A stretch of 64,000 nucleotides of DNA from Gordonia westfalica (GCF_900105725.1 NZ_FNLM01000034.1:744001-808000), one strand, 5' to 3'. Positions 19,063-30,495 are shown, counted from the first letter of the stretch. Numbers and translations are program-made. The notes: generated by a model from the letters alone, not told the origin.

Positions 19063-21053
19063 TTACTCGGCGCCCACCGCGAGCACCGTCGGGACGATCA
19101 TCGGCCGGCGTCGGTAGACGTCGGAAACCCAGCGGCCCACGGCGCGCCGGATGCCCTGCGCGATGCGGTGGGCGTCGGTGACGCCCTCGGCGGCCAGCGA
19201 GTCGAGGACCTGGTTGACCAGGTCGGCGGCCGCCTTGAGCGCATCCGGGTCGTCGGAGAAGCCGCGTCCGGAGACCTCCGGTGAGCTGACCGCGCGTCCC
19301 GTCGTCGCATCGATCGCGACGGTGATCGCGATGAAGCCGCCCTCGCCGAGCACGAGACGCTCGGACAGGGTCGACTCGCCGACGTCGCCGACCGACAGGC
19401 CGTCGACGTAGACGTGTCCGACCGGAACCCGGCCGACGATCTCGGCCCGGCCGTCGACGAGGTCGACCACGACGCCGTCCTCGGCCAGCACGACCCGGTC
19501 CTCCGGCACGCCGGTCGCGACCGCGAGCGCCGCGTTCGCGCGCAGGTGGCGCCACTCGCCGTGCACCGGCATCGCATTCGACGGCCGCACCGCGTTGTAC
19601 AGGTAGAGCAGTTCGCCGGCCGAGGCGTGGCCGGACACGTGGACCTTCGCGCTCTGCTGGGTGATGACGGTCGCGCCGCGCTTGGCGAGTCCGTTGACCA
19701 CGGCGAAGACCGAGTTCTCGTTACCCGGGATCAGCGACGACGCCAGCACGACGAGGTCGTCGGCGCGGATGTTGATCTGACGGTGTTCACCGCGGGCCAT
19801 CCGCGACAGCGCCGACAGTGGTTCGCCCTGCGAACCGGTGGAGATCAGCACGACGCGATGGTCGGGAAGCGTTGCGGCGGTGTCGAGGTCGACGACCACC
19901 CCGTCGGGCACCGACAGGTAGCCGAGGTCCTGTGCGATCTGCATGTTCCGCACCATCGACCGGCCGACGAAGGTGACGCGACGGTTGTGGGTGTGCGCGA
20001 CGTCGATGATCTGCTGGATGCGGTGTACGTGGCTCGCGAACGATGCCACGATGACGCGCTGTTTGGCCTTGCCGATCACCTGGTCGAGCACGCCGCCGAT
20101 CTCGCGTTCGGGGGTGACGAAGCCGGGGACCTCGGCATTGGTCGAGTCGACGAGGAACAGGTCCACGCCCTCGTCGCCGAGGCGGCTGAAGCCGGCGAGG
20201 TCGGTGAGACGACCGTCGAGGGGCAGCTGGTCGAGCTTGATGTCACCGGTGTGCAGCGCGACACCCGCCGGCGTGCGGATGGCGACCGCGATGGCGTCGG
20301 GGATCGAGTGGTTGACGGCGAAGTACTCGCACTCGAACGGACCGTGCGTGGTCCGCTCCCCCTCGGTGACCTGGACGAGCTTGGGCCGCAGCCGATGTTC
20401 CCGACACTTGGCCTCGACGAGGGCGAGCGTGAACTTCGATCCGACGACCGGGATGTCGCTGCGCAGACGCAGCAGGAACGGGATGGCGCCGATGTGGTCC
20501 TCGTGCCCGTGGGTGAGGATCACCGCGTCGACGTCGTCCATGCGGTCCTCGATGTAGCGGAAGTCCGGCAGGATCAGGTCGACGCCGGGCTGCTGGTCCT
20601 CGGGGAACAGCACGCCGCAGTCGACGATCAGCAGACGACCGTCGTACTCGAAGACCGTCATGTTGCGGCCGATCTCGCCGATACCGCCGAGTGCGACGAT
20701 CCGCAGTCCGCCCTTGGGCAGACGACGCGGGGGGCCGAGACGGTCCACCGGCGCCGGGGTCGCCGGCTCGTTCCGGCGACCACGGGAGTCGCCACCGCGC
20801 TCATGACGACCCCGCCTGCCGCCCGACGACGAGCCGGACCGCTGCCTGGCGGAGTGCTTGGGAGCGGACTCGGTCTGCTTGGCCGGAGCAGCCGCGGGCG
20901 CCTCGGGTGCGGTGGTGGCAGGTACGGGATCCACCGGTACGGCTTCCACCGGCGGCGTGACGGGTGGCCCGGCCTTCCGGGACGCGGCGCGGCGTCGGGT
21001 GCGCGCCGGCCGTGCTTCGGGACCGTTGGTGTCGCTGCCGGTGTTGTCGGACA

Positions 21054-21054
<1 letters not shown>
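19063..21054 (-). CDS. rnj: Ribonuclease J
   Basis: A metallo-beta-lactamase/beta-CASP RNase (5'-3' exo- and endonuclease) acting in mRNA turnover and rRNA processing. The 663-residue protein has a basic, low-complexity N-terminal extension of about 105 residues with a GSSSGGRRGRHERGG segment, then the core with VILTHGHEDHIGAIPFLL (Zn-binding HxHxDH), FAVNHSIPDA, LHTGDIKLDQ and the beta-CASP motif SGHASAGELLYLYNAVRP. The C-terminal domain follows. The ATG overlaps the dapA stop (TGATG), the same arrangement as dapA-Rv2752c in M. tuberculosis. Confidence 0.96.
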
Positions 21055-22750
<1,696 letters not shown>

Positions 22751-22854
22751 TCAGTCCCCTCCATTCGACGTTTGTGTGACCCGATTGTCCCCCACCGCTC
22801 CACCGGGCTCGGATTCGGCCTGAAGTCGCGGTCCACGGTGGGTAAGGTCCCTAT

Positions 22855-24519
22855 GTGTCCACTCGGCATGAGTCCACCCGACGGACTTTCCTGCGAACCG
22901 GTGCGGTCGTCACCGGCGCCGCCCTCACGGTGCCCGCCCCCGCCGAATCCGGCCCGGCGCAGGCTGCCCCACGGAACGTCTTCGTCCACGGCGTCGCCTC
23001 CGGCGATCCGCTGCCTGACGCGGTCATCCTGTGGACCCGAATCACCCAGTCCCCCACGTCGACGCCGGGTTCCGGTGTGGGACAACCGTGTTCAGTCCGC
23101 TGGGAGATCGCTCAGGACGCGGGTTTCGGTGCGATCGTGGGTTCCGGGGTCGAGCAGACGTCGGCCGAGCAGGACTTCACCGTCAAGGTCGACGCCACCG
23201 GGCTGAGTCCGCGGACGACCTACCACTACCGATTCACCGTGACATCGGGACCGGCCGCCGGGGCAGTCTCGCCGGTCGGCACCACCCGCACCGCTCCCGC
23301 CACGAGCGCCGATGTCGCACGGATCCGCTTCGGCGTCGTGTCCTGCGCCAACTGGGAGGCGGGTTACTTCTCGGCCTACCGGCACCTCGCCGCCCAGCCC
23401 GGCCTCGACGCGGTGCTCCATCTCGGCGACTACTTCTACGACTACCAAACCGGCCGCTACACAGGGAAAACCGGAACAGTCCGGGTCCACGACCCACGCC
23501 ACGAGGTCGTCACGCTGCGCGACTACCGGACGCGTCACGCCCAGTACAAGACCGACCCGGACCTCGCCGCACTGCACCGGAAGGTGCCGTTCATCCCCGT
23601 CTGGGACGACCACGAGACCGCCAACGACGCGTGGAGCGGCGGCGCGGAGAACCATCAGCCGAACGAGGGGCCGTGGCCGGTCCGGCGCGCCGCCGCGCTA
23701 CGCGCCTACTCCGAGTGGATGCCCATCCGCCCCGGCGTCGACCCGCAGGGCCGACACCTGTTCCGCCGGCTGCGGTTCGGGAAACTGCTCGAACTGTCGA
23801 TGCTGGATCTGCGCTCCTACCGCGACCTGCAGGTGAGCGCGCGGTCGGCCAGCATCGACGACCCGGCTCGCACGATCATGGGCAAGGCGCAGATGTCGTG
23901 GCTCACCAACGGGCTCATGTCGTCGGAGACTCGCTGGAAGATCGTCGGCAACCCGGTGATGATCACGCCGGTGCTGATCCCGCCGCTCGATCCGGCGACG
24001 ACCGGCGCGGTCACCTCGATGCTCGGGATCCCGAAGGAGGGAATCCCCTACAACGCCGATCAGTGGGACGGGTACGCCGCCGACCGCCGGCGTCTGCTCG
24101 ACTCCATCCGGACCAACCGCGTCGACAACGTCGTGTTCGTGACCGGCGACATCCACTCGTCGTGGGCCTGCGATGTCCCGGTCGACGTGGCGAACTACCC
24201 CGGCGCCGGGACCGTCGCCACCGAACTCGTCGGCACCTCGGTCACGGCGACCAACGTCGACGACATGTTCAACGTGCCGCCGGACACCGCCGGTGTCGCG
24301 GCGTCGGCGGCGTTCCGCACGGCGAACCACCACGTGCGTTTCTGCGAGCTGGACGCGCACGGGTACTCGGTCCTCACCGTCACCCCCGCCGCCACCCAGA
24401 TGGACTGGTACTTCGTGAACAACAAGATCGACCCGAGGTCGGGCCAGTTCTACGCCAAGTCCTACCGGGTGCGCAACGGTACGCAGCGGGTCGAGCCGCT
24501 CGGACGACCCGCCGTCTAG
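22855..24519 (+). CDS. Secreted PhoD-family alkaline phosphatase/phosphodiesterase
   Basis: A 554-residue protein with a twin-arginine signal (RRTFLRTGAVVTGAALTVPAPA), so it is exported folded. A Fn3-like N-terminal PhoD domain (FVHGVASGDPLPDAVILWTR) is followed by the metallophosphatase core: CANWEAGYFSAYRHL, HLGDYFYDY, IPVWDDHETANDAW and VVFVTGDIHSSWA supply the metal-binding Asp/His residues. PhoD enzymes hydrolyse phosphate mono- and diesters, and wall teichoic acids in Bacillus; here phosphate scavenging is likely. GTG start at 22855. No Pho-box was identified. It is a single-gene unit meeting the HAD gene tail to tail with overlapping stop codons. Confidence 0.9.
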   Translation: MSTRHESTRRTFLRTGAVVTGAALTVPAPAESGPAQAAPRNVFVHGVASGDPLPDAVILWTRITQSPTSTPGSGVGQPCSVRWEIAQDAGFGAIVGSGVEQTSAEQDFTVKVDATGLSPRTTYHYRFTVTSGPAAGAVSPVGTTRTAPATSADVARIRFGVVSCANWEAGYFSAYRHLAAQPGLDAVLHLGDYFYDYQTGRYTGKTGTVRVHDPRHEVVTLRDYRTRHAQYKTDPDLAALHRKVPFIPVWDDHETANDAWSGGAENHQPNEGPWPVRRAAALRAYSEWMPIRPGVDPQGRHLFRRLRFGKLLELSMLDLRSYRDLQVSARSASIDDPARTIMGKAQMSWLTNGLMSSETRWKIVGNPVMITPVLIPPLDPATTGAVTSMLGIPKEGIPYNADQWDGYAADRRRLLDSIRTNRVDNVVFVTGDIHSSWACDVPVDVANYPGAGTVATELVGTSVTATNVDDMFNVPPDTAGVAASAAFRTANHHVRFCELDAHGYSVLTVTPAATQMDWYFVNNKIDPRSGQFYAKSYRVRNGTQRVEPLGRPAV

Positions 24520-25283
24520 CTCTGCTCCAGGATCGCCGTCAGCTTGGCGTGGGTGTCGGGCCAGCCGTGCACGGCGATCGAGGTGATGCCGAGCGCCTTG
24601 ACCGGGTAGTCGTTGCCGCCCTCGTCGAGGCGGTCACCGAAGAACAGGATGTCCGAGGTGCTCAGGCCGAGGATGTCCATCAGCTTGAGCGCGCCGTACG
24701 CCTTGTCGATGCCCTTTTTGGTGACGTCGACCGACGTCGAACCGCCGCTGCGGACCTCGAGGTCGGGCAGCCGCTCGGCGGCGTAGGCGCGCAGCGACTC
24801 CTTCTTCGCGCCGTCCGGGTCCCAGGCGGCCTTCGCGTCGACCGGAGCCTTCTGTCCCAGTGCGCTGAAGGTGATCTGGCTGCCGCGGTCCTCGAGGATC
24901 TCACCCCAGGTCTCACTCTCCCAGATCCCGAGTTCCTTGGCACCGGTCTCGAGGACGTCGAGGGTGCGCTTCTTCTCGTCGTCGGTGAGGTACTCGGCGT
25001 AGACGGTCTCCCACTCGTTGCCCGACCAGCGGACGTACTGGGTGCCACAGGTGGGCATCAGATGGAGGTTGCCGACCGAGTCGAAGGTGCCGAGACGCGC
25101 GAGGACCTGCTTGGAGAACTGGGTGAAGTTGCCGCCGGAGATGATGCACCCGAGGCTGACGTCGAGCATCCGGCGGAGCAGGTCCACCATCTGGTCGTCG
25201 AGCGGGCTCTTCGAGGGTGCGAGTGTGTCGTCGAGGTCGAACATCACCAGGCGGTAGTCGTTGCCGTCATACGACACGGTCAT
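24516..25283 (-). CDS. HAD-superfamily (type IIB) phosphatase
   Basis: A 255-residue HAD hydrolase. Motif I is VMFDLDDTLAPS, with both aspartates. Motif II is the serine in CIISGGN, motif III the lysine in DVTKKGIDKAYG, and motif IV FFGDRLDEGGNDYPV. The cap domain between II and III is of the C2 type. Together these resemble phosphomannomutase/trehalose-phosphatase-like HAD-IIB enzymes, so a sugar phosphate is a plausible substrate. Its stop overlaps that of phoD on the other strand. A 64-base gap separates it from ycaQ. Confidence 0.85.
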   Translation of the reverse strand: MTVSYDGNDYRLVMFDLDDTLAPSKSPLDDQMVDLLRRMLDVSLGCIISGGNFTQFSKQVLARLGTFDSVGNLHLMPTCGTQYVRWSGNEWETVYAEYLTDDEKKRTLDVLETGAKELGIWESETWGEILEDRGSQITFSALGQKAPVDAKAAWDPDGAKKESLRAYAAERLPDLEVRSGGSTSVDVTKKGIDKAYGALKLMDILGLSTSDILFFGDRLDEGGNDYPVKALGITSIAVHGWPDTHAKLTAILEQS

Positions 25284-25347
25284 CGTCGGTTCTCTCCTTC
25301 AGGTCGTCCCCGGGTGTGTGTTCCGCTGGTTCGCGGCCTCCCGATGC

Positions 25348-26574
25348 TCAGCATCCCATCACGGTCCGGAGGTCGCGCGCGAGGTCACCCTTCGTACCCA
25401 CCGACACGTCGTCGAGGTCGAGCCACCCCGCGAAAGTGCGCAGGTCGTCGGCCAGTCGCCCGGCGACGACGCCGCGATCGTGTCCGGACTCACAGAAGGC
25501 GCCCAGTACCAACAGGGTTCGGGACCTGCGGTCGGCCTTGAGGTCGACGCGTGCGGCGATGTCGGTGCCCAGCAGGTAGGGCAGCACGTAGTAACCGTGG
25601 ACGCGCTTGTGCTCGGGGACGTAAATCTCGATGCGGTAGTGGAAGTCGAAGAGGCGCTCGGCTCGTGGCCGGAAGAAGACGAGCGGGTCGAACGGCGAGA
25701 GGATCGCCGAGGTGTCGATGCGTCGCGGCATCGGCGCGCCGTCGGCGAGATACGCGGGGTCTCGCCATCCCTCGACCGAGACCTCGTGCAGCACACCGGC
25801 ATCCACGAGGTCGGCGACGGCCGGCCGGGCGTCGGCGGGTTTGAGGCGGTAGTAGTCGGCGAGGTCGGCGACGGTCGCGACGCCGAGGGACCGAGCCGCG
25901 CGGGCGACGAGATCCCGGTGCGCCTGCACACGGTCCGGATGCTGCGCGGCGATGTCGGCGCCGACGACCCGTTCGGTGAGGTCGTAGTGGCGCATGAAGT
26001 TGCCGTTGCGGACCGCCGACAGGTCGCCGGCGGCGAACATCGCCTCACACAGGTGCTTGATCTCGCCGCGCTGCCACCAACTCCCGGCGGTGCCCGGTTC
26101 GCGTTCGATGCCGAGCTTCTCCTCGATGGTCCGCGGCATCGCGGCACCGATCTCCTCGATCACACTGCGGACGTCCTCGGCGAGACTCCGGTTGCGGCGC
26201 ATGACCTCCCGGGTGTGCCGGTACCGTCCGTCGGCGAACTCATCCATGCGCCAACGGAACAGCGGCCAGTCGTCGACCGGGATGAGAGCGGCCTCGTGCG
26301 CCCAGTACTCGACGAGCAGACGCTTCCCCCGGACCGGCTGCCAGGCCGCGCGATGCAGGAGGTCGGGATCGTAGGGTCCGAGCCGGCTGTAGAGCGGCAT
26401 GAAATGCGCCCGCGCCGCGATGTTGACCGAGTCCATCTGGAGCAGGCCGGTCCGGCCGACGACCCGCTTGAGGTGCGCCATGGTCGGGGCGCCCGACGGT
26501 GCACGATCCGCGAATCCCTGTGCGGCGAGCGCGGTTCGACGCGCCTGAGCCGGGGACAGCCGTTCCGGTGCCAT
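25348..26574 (-). CDS. YcaQ-type winged-helix DNA glycosylase
   Basis: A 408-residue protein of the YcaQ/AlkZ family (formerly DUF1006), which unhooks interstrand crosslinks and bulky alkyl adducts by base excision. The family QxD catalytic motif is visible as QMD in RTGLLQMDSVNIAARAHF, and three winged-helix units follow. Other typical segments are VEYWAHEAALIPVDDWPLF and SPFDPLVFFRPRAERLFDF. The ATG at 26574 overlaps the folA stop (TGATG), so it is translated with folA and thyA. A longer open frame upstream is a shadow of folA. The link of a crosslink glycosylase to thymidylate synthesis is notable. Confidence 0.9.
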   Translation of the reverse strand: MAPERLSPAQARRTALAAQGFADRAPSGAPTMAHLKRVVGRTGLLQMDSVNIAARAHFMPLYSRLGPYDPDLLHRAAWQPVRGKRLLVEYWAHEAALIPVDDWPLFRWRMDEFADGRYRHTREVMRRNRSLAEDVRSVIEEIGAAMPRTIEEKLGIEREPGTAGSWWQRGEIKHLCEAMFAAGDLSAVRNGNFMRHYDLTERVVGADIAAQHPDRVQAHRDLVARAARSLGVATVADLADYYRLKPADARPAVADLVDAGVLHEVSVEGWRDPAYLADGAPMPRRIDTSAILSPFDPLVFFRPRAERLFDFHYRIEIYVPEHKRVHGYYVLPYLLGTDIAARVDLKADRRSRTLLVLGAFCESGHDRGVVAGRLADDLRTFAGWLDLDDVSVGTKGDLARDLRTVMGC

Positions 26575-27080
26575 CAGCGGGTGTAGTCGATGAAGCGGTA
26601 GGCCGTGCCGGTGGTCGAGGTCTGCCACTCCCCTTGGTCGGCGACCGTCCACTCCGGCCCGATCTCCGGCGCGAATGCATCCGCACCCGGAACGTCGACG
26701 TCGATCTCGGTGACGCAGAGTTCCGTCGCGAACCGCATTGCCGCCCGGTAGATCTCGCCACCGCCGATGACACCGATCTCGTCGCCGCCGGCAAGGGCCA
26801 GTGCCTCGTCGATGGTCTGCGCGACCAGTGCCCCCTCGGCGGACCAGTCCGGGTTGCGCGTCACCACGATGTTGGTGCGGCCGGGCAGCGGCCGGAATTT
26901 CGGCGGCAGCGAATCCCACGTCTTGCGGCCCATGACGACCGGGTGTCCGAGGGTCTTCTCCTTGAAGCGGGCCATGTCCTCGGGGACGCGCCACGGGATG
27001 GTGTTGTCCCGTCCTATCGCCGCGCCGCTGCCGGCGACCTCGTGTGCCTGCGCCCAGACGAGCCGGACACGGGGTGTCAC
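26574..27080 (-). CDS. folA: Dihydrofolate reductase
   Basis: Reduces dihydrofolate to tetrahydrofolate with NADPH, regenerating the cofactor consumed by ThyA. The 168-residue protein shows [18 protein letters not shown] (substrate site with W and the catalytic acid D), [12 protein letters not shown] (NADPH site) and [12 protein letters not shown]. The GTG start at 27080 overlaps the thyA stop (GTGA). Both neighbours overlap it, so the three genes form one tight operon. Confidence 0.97.
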   Translation of the reverse strand: MTPRVRLVWAQAHEVAGSGAAIGRDNTIPWRVPEDMARFKEKTLGHPVVMGRKTWDSLPPKFRPLPGRTNIVVTRNPDWSAEGALVAQTIDEALALAGGDEIGVIGGGEIYRAAMRFATELCVTEIDVDVPGADAFAPEIGPEWTVADQGEWQTSTTGTAYRFIDYTR

Positions 27081-27910
27081 ACCGCCACCGGCGCCTTGAT
27101 CCCCGGATGCGACTGGTAGCCGACGATCTCGATGTCGGAGAACTCGTAGTCGAAGATCGAATCCCGCTTGTGCAGTTCGAGTTTCGGGTACGGGAACGGC
27201 TCTCGCGAGAGCTGTAGGTTCACCTGGTCGACGTGGTTGTCGTAGATGTGGCAGTCACCACCGGTCCACACGAACTCGCCGACCTCCAGACCCGCCTGCT
27301 GCGCCATCATGTGGGTCAGCAGCGCGTACGACGCGATGTTGAACGGCACGCCGAGGAACAGATCGGCCGAGCGCTGGTACAGCTGGCAGGAGAGCTTGCC
27401 GTCGGCGACGTAGAACTGGAAGAACGCGTGGCACGGCGGCAGCGCCATCTGCGGGATCTCGCCCACATTCCAAGCCGACACGATGTTGCGTCGTGAATCC
27501 GGGTTGGTCTTGAGCATGTCGAGGGCGGCCGAGATCTGGTCGATCTGCTCCCCTGAAGGAGTCGGCCAGCTGCGCCACTGGACGCCGTAGACCGGTCCGA
27601 GTTCACCGTTCGCGTCGGCCCACTCGTCCCAGATCGTCACGCCGCGCTCCTGGAGCCAGCGGACGTTGGAGTCGCCCCGCAGGAACCAGAGGAGTTCGTA
27701 GACGATCGACTTGAGGTGCACCTTCTTGGTGGTGATCAGCGGGAAGCCCTCGGCGAGGTCGTAGCGCAGCTGATGACCGAAGAGACTCTTGGTTCCCGTC
27801 CCGGTGCGATCCGCCTTCGGGGTGCCCGTCTCGAGCACGAGACGCAGCAGGTCCTCGTACGGAGTGGGGATCGTCCCGGTCGATGAGATGTCGCGGATGG
27901 CGGTGCTCAC
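27077..27910 (-). CDS. thyA: Thymidylate synthase ThyA
   Basis: Classical folate-dependent dUMP methylase, 277 residues. The catalytic cysteine is in [11 protein letters not shown]; the dUMP-binding segments [19 protein letters not shown] and GDCHIYDNH are intact, as is [12 protein letters not shown] near the N terminus. GTG start at 27910. It heads the thyA-folA-ycaQ unit. With ThyX also present, the cell has two independent routes to dTMP, as in M. tuberculosis. Confidence 0.97.
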   Translation of the reverse strand: MSTAIRDISSTGTIPTPYEDLLRLVLETGTPKADRTGTGTKSLFGHQLRYDLAEGFPLITTKKVHLKSIVYELLWFLRGDSNVRWLQERGVTIWDEWADANGELGPVYGVQWRSWPTPSGEQIDQISAALDMLKTNPDSRRNIVSAWNVGEIPQMALPPCHAFFQFYVADGKLSCQLYQRSADLFLGVPFNIASYALLTHMMAQQAGLEVGEFVWTGGDCHIYDNHVDQVNLQLSREPFPYPKLELHKRDSIFDYEFSDIEIVGYQSHPGIKAPVAV

Positions 27911-28024
27911 GGCTGTCAGTGTAGGGCCTGACGCATTTGCTGCAGCTCAGACCCACCGCCCCCCGCCGGCTGAGCCGGTACGGAGCGCAGCGACGAACCG
28001 CGTCGAAGCCCCTGATGACACGAC

Positions 28025-28051
28025 GCTGTGACTGCTGTGACTGCTGTGACT
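28025..28051 (+). repeat. Three tandem copies of a 9-base unit
   Basis: GCTGTGACT repeated three times without mismatch, 21 bases before the small HNH gene. It lies in its likely promoter/leader region; a direct-repeat operator or simple slippage are both possible. Confidence 0.8.
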
Positions 28052-28071
28052 CCGAGCGGTATCCTCCTCCC

Positions 28072-28422
28072 GTGGCCACCCGCAGCACGACCCGCGCCAA
28101 TCGCTACGCGAAGCGACGCCGTAAGCGTGTCGCCTCCCGCGACAACGACCTCACCGACACCCAGTGGCTCGCCCTTCAGGAGGCCTGGGGCGGTTGTGCG
28201 TACTGCGGCGCCGATGGGGTGGCTCTACAGCGCGACTGCATGCTCGCGATCTCCCGCGGCGGCCGCTACACCGTGACGAACGTCGTGCCGTGCTGCGGTT
28301 CGTGCAACGCGAGCAAGTGCAATTCCGAGGTCACCTCCTGGATGCGCCGCAAGAAGCTCGACGAGAAGGCGTTCCTGGTGCGGCAGTACGAGGTGAGCAG
28401 GCTCCTGGCCGACGTCGAGTAG
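28072..28422 (+). CDS. Small HNH-family endonuclease-like protein
   Basis: A 116-residue protein with a very basic N terminus (NRYAKRRRKRVASRD), then a zinc-knuckle HNH fold: WGGCAYCGADG supplies the first CxxC pair and VVPCCGSCNASKCN the second, separated by ISRGGRYTVTN. In the usual HNH pattern DH-x-P..GG, the first His is expected right after Asp; here the sequence reads QRDCMLAISRGG, so Cys occupies that position. Nuclease activity is therefore uncertain. GTG start at 28072; no strong ribosome site is seen. The stop is followed at once by the accessory patch with palindromic repeats. Confidence 0.75.
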   Translation: MATRSTTRANRYAKRRRKRVASRDNDLTDTQWLALQEAWGGCAYCGADGVALQRDCMLAISRGGRYTVTNVVPCCGSCNASKCNSEVTSWMRRKKLDEKAFLVRQYEVSRLLADVE

Positions 28423-28449
28423 TCCGGAGCTCGGCCCAGGCTGGTGCGA

Positions 28450-28466
28450 AGTGTTCGCGGAACACT
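28450..28466. repeat. Palindrome copy A (1-base shortened)
   Basis: AGTGTTCGCGGAACACT: perfect 7-base arms AGTGTTC/GAACACT around GCG. It equals the family consensus GTGTTCCGCGGAACAC with one central C missing. It lies between the small HNH gene and the Ddn-like gene. Confidence 0.8.
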
Positions 28467-28510
28467 CTGTTGGAGCACACTGGGATCATCCCGGCGAAGG
28501 AGAGACGACC

Positions 28511-28960
28511 ATGAGCTTCGAGACCTCGACAGGTACACGTGGCGGCCGTGTGCCGAAGGGTCCCCTCATGCGCATCGTGAACACGATCGTGACGCCGAGG
28601 ATCCGCCGGAAGGGACAGTTCGGCGGTTCGAATGCGCTGGTGTTGCACACCACCGGCGCCAAATCTGGCAAGGAACGGTCCAACCCGCTCGCCTGGTTCC
28701 CCGGACCCGACGGCAGCTGGCTGATCGTGGCGTCGGCCAACGGCGCTGTCAACAACCCCGGCTGGTACCACAACCTGAAGGCGAATCCCGATGAGGCCCG
28801 GATCGAGGTGGACGGCAAGACCGTCGAGGTCCGCGCCCAGCAGCTCCACGGCGACGAGCGCGCAGCGGCGTGGAAGCAGATCAGCGAGAACGAGCGCTTC
28901 GCCGGGTACCAGGAGAAGACCGATCGGGAACTGCCGATCATCAAGCTGACCCCACGCTGA
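28511..28960 (+). CDS. Deazaflavin (F420)-dependent nitroreductase-family protein
   Basis: A 149-residue split-barrel protein of the Ddn/FDOR-A family, which uses reduced coenzyme F420 to reduce quinones or nitro compounds in mycobacteria. Typical elements are LVLHTTGAKSGKERSNPLAWF (F420 phosphate binding), WLIVASANGAVNNPGWYHNL and the tail ELPIIKLTPR. The ATG at 28511 has AAGGAG 9 bases upstream. It stands alone between two palindromic repeats; native substrate unknown. Confidence 0.9.
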   Translation: MSFETSTGTRGGRVPKGPLMRIVNTIVTPRIRRKGQFGGSNALVLHTTGAKSGKERSNPLAWFPGPDGSWLIVASANGAVNNPGWYHNLKANPDEARIEVDGKTVEVRAQQLHGDERAAAWKQISENERFAGYQEKTDRELPIIKLTPR

Positions 28961-28975
28961 CCACCCGGCCCTCCG

Positions 28976-28991
28976 GTGTTCCGCGGAACAC
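28976..28991. repeat. Palindrome copy B
   Basis: Perfect 16-base palindrome GTGTTCCGCGGAACAC, ending immediately before the stop codon of the DUF222-HNH gene on the opposite strand and 16 bases after the Ddn-like gene. It could serve as a shared terminator hairpin. Confidence 0.85.
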
Positions 28992-30416
28992 TCAGGCGGC
29001 CGCGGGAATGGCTGACGCCTGGCGTTCGCGCCACTCCCAGACGGCGTAGATCACCTCGGTGGCGTACCCGAGATCGAGCTTGCCGCCACCCACAGGCACC
29101 GTCGCATCAGCCGCGATCTGTTCATCGGGTGACCACAGGCCCGGTGCCCGGGTTGTTGGACTCACCTCGATCGCCGAACCATTCGGCATATGGAACGTAA
29201 ACCGCTGACGCCCATGAGTTTTGATAGAGAACTCACCTCTGTGCAGCGCCCGATGACATGACCCGCACAACAAAATCAGGTTGTCGAGCTCGGTCTCGCC
29301 ATCGTTGGACCAGAACACCACGTGGTGCGCGTGCAGGTGCCGTGTGCGCTCGCAACCCGGCGTCTGGCAGCACCGATCCCTCAGGAACAACGCCCGAATC
29401 ATCGCCTTCGACGGGGTCCGCTGCTTCCGACCCAACCCCAACAACGCCCGCTTCCCCGGACGACCAGGAACCCTCCTGGACAACGCTTCTCGTAGCGACG
29501 CACCACAGGCCGCTTCCTCGACCTCCGCCTCAGAGAGCGCCGGTCCGTCATCGAGATGAGCGCGCTCCACGCCATCACCGACATGGACAAGGATCTCCGC
29601 ACCCGGCGCCAACTCCGGCATCGCGATTCCCTCATGTACCGCATCGGCCATCGCCACCACCGCTACAGCAATATTCGACGGTACGTTTCGCCACAGATCC
29701 CGACGATTCGCCGGCTTCACCTCCGAATCCGTCTCGCCGGATTCGGTTTCCAGTTCGCCGGGAGTGTTCCGCGGAACACTCGGCAGATCAGAATCGCCCA
29801 TCGTGCGGGTGCGCTCGTACTCCGCCCGCACCGTCCCCGCCAGAAACCGCGCCCCATCCAGGGGCGTCAACGTCATCGACACTGACAACGAGCCATCGAG
29901 GTTCCACTTCCACCGAGCCCACGACTCCGCCGGCGGTACGAGTTCCCCACCATCGGCGTAGCCCTGGTCTATCTGGCGCATAGCCCGCACCGCCTTCTCC
30001 AGTTGCGACGCGGTGCACGACAGAGCCAGATTCACCAGTTCTTTCTCCCGCGACGGAGTTGCGACCCGAGTCAGCGCCCGCACCTTCGAATACGTCAGCC
30101 GGCCTTCGCTGAAGTGCTGCCGGATCACCGGCAACTCACGGAGCGCCTTGGCGACTCGCACCTGCTCATGTGCCGTCCGCGGTGCAATGCCGGCCTTCCA
30201 CGACAACCAGTGCGCCAACGAATGAATCCCCGGCCCTCGCCACGACTGTCGCTCATCCAACTCCGCCACCAGACCAAGGAACTCCGCCGTCAACGCCGTG
30301 ATCTGCGCGGCGTAACCGAGCACCCGAACCTCGAGCACCTCATCCGGGAGCGATTTCGGATCCGCACCGTCGAACATCGACGACACGCCCTCGGCACGTA
30401 ACGCGGTAACAGACAT
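28992..30416 (-). CDS. 13E12-type DUF222/HNH endonuclease-domain protein
   Basis: A 474-residue protein of the 13E12 repeat family found in multiple copies in mycolata. The N-terminal DUF222 domain spans about 20-330 (LDERQSWRGPGIHSLAHWLSW, then LRELPVIRQHFSEGRLTYSKVRALTRV). A C-terminal HNH domain follows at about 355-405, with RDRCCQTPGCERTRHLHAHHVVFWSNDGETELDNLILLC and the closing GSCHRALH, so its His and Cys residues are intact. The ATG at 30416 has GGGGGGT upstream. A 20-base perfect palindrome of the local repeat family lies inside the gene at 29762-29781 and is read in frame as SVPRNTP. Biological role unknown; such genes behave like mobile or endonuclease elements. Confidence 0.9.
   Translation of the reverse strand: MSVTALRAEGVSSMFDGADPKSLPDEVLEVRVLGYAAQITALTAEFLGLVAELDERQSWRGPGIHSLAHWLSWKAGIAPRTAHEQVRVAKALRELPVIRQHFSEGRLTYSKVRALTRVATPSREKELVNLALSCTASQLEKAVRAMRQIDQGYADGGELVPPAESWARWKWNLDGSLSVSMTLTPLDGARFLAGTVRAEYERTRTMGDSDLPSVPRNTPGELETESGETDSEVKPANRRDLWRNVPSNIAVAVVAMADAVHEGIAMPELAPGAEILVHVGDGVERAHLDDGPALSEAEVEEAACGASLREALSRRVPGRPGKRALLGLGRKQRTPSKAMIRALFLRDRCCQTPGCERTRHLHAHHVVFWSNDGETELDNLILLCGSCHRALHRGEFSIKTHGRQRFTFHMPNGSAIEVSPTTRAPGLWSPDEQIAADATVPVGGGKLDLGYATEVIYAVWEWRERQASAIPAAA
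29762..29781. repeat. Palindrome copy C inside the 13E12-type gene
   Basis: GAGTGTTCCGCGGAACACTC, a perfect 20-base palindrome. It falls in the variable linker of DUF222 and keeps the frame open. Confidence 0.9.
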
Positions 30417-30495
30417 CCCGACCCCCCAGCCAGTTCGAACAAATATACGAATAAGCTACCCTGGGGCACCGACAATTCCGCAGATCACGACTCCA

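Noticed and set aside
23031..25541. 836-residue open frame across phoD and the HAD gene
   Set aside because: It overlaps two well-supported genes with intact motifs in other frames and is Arg/Pro-rich.
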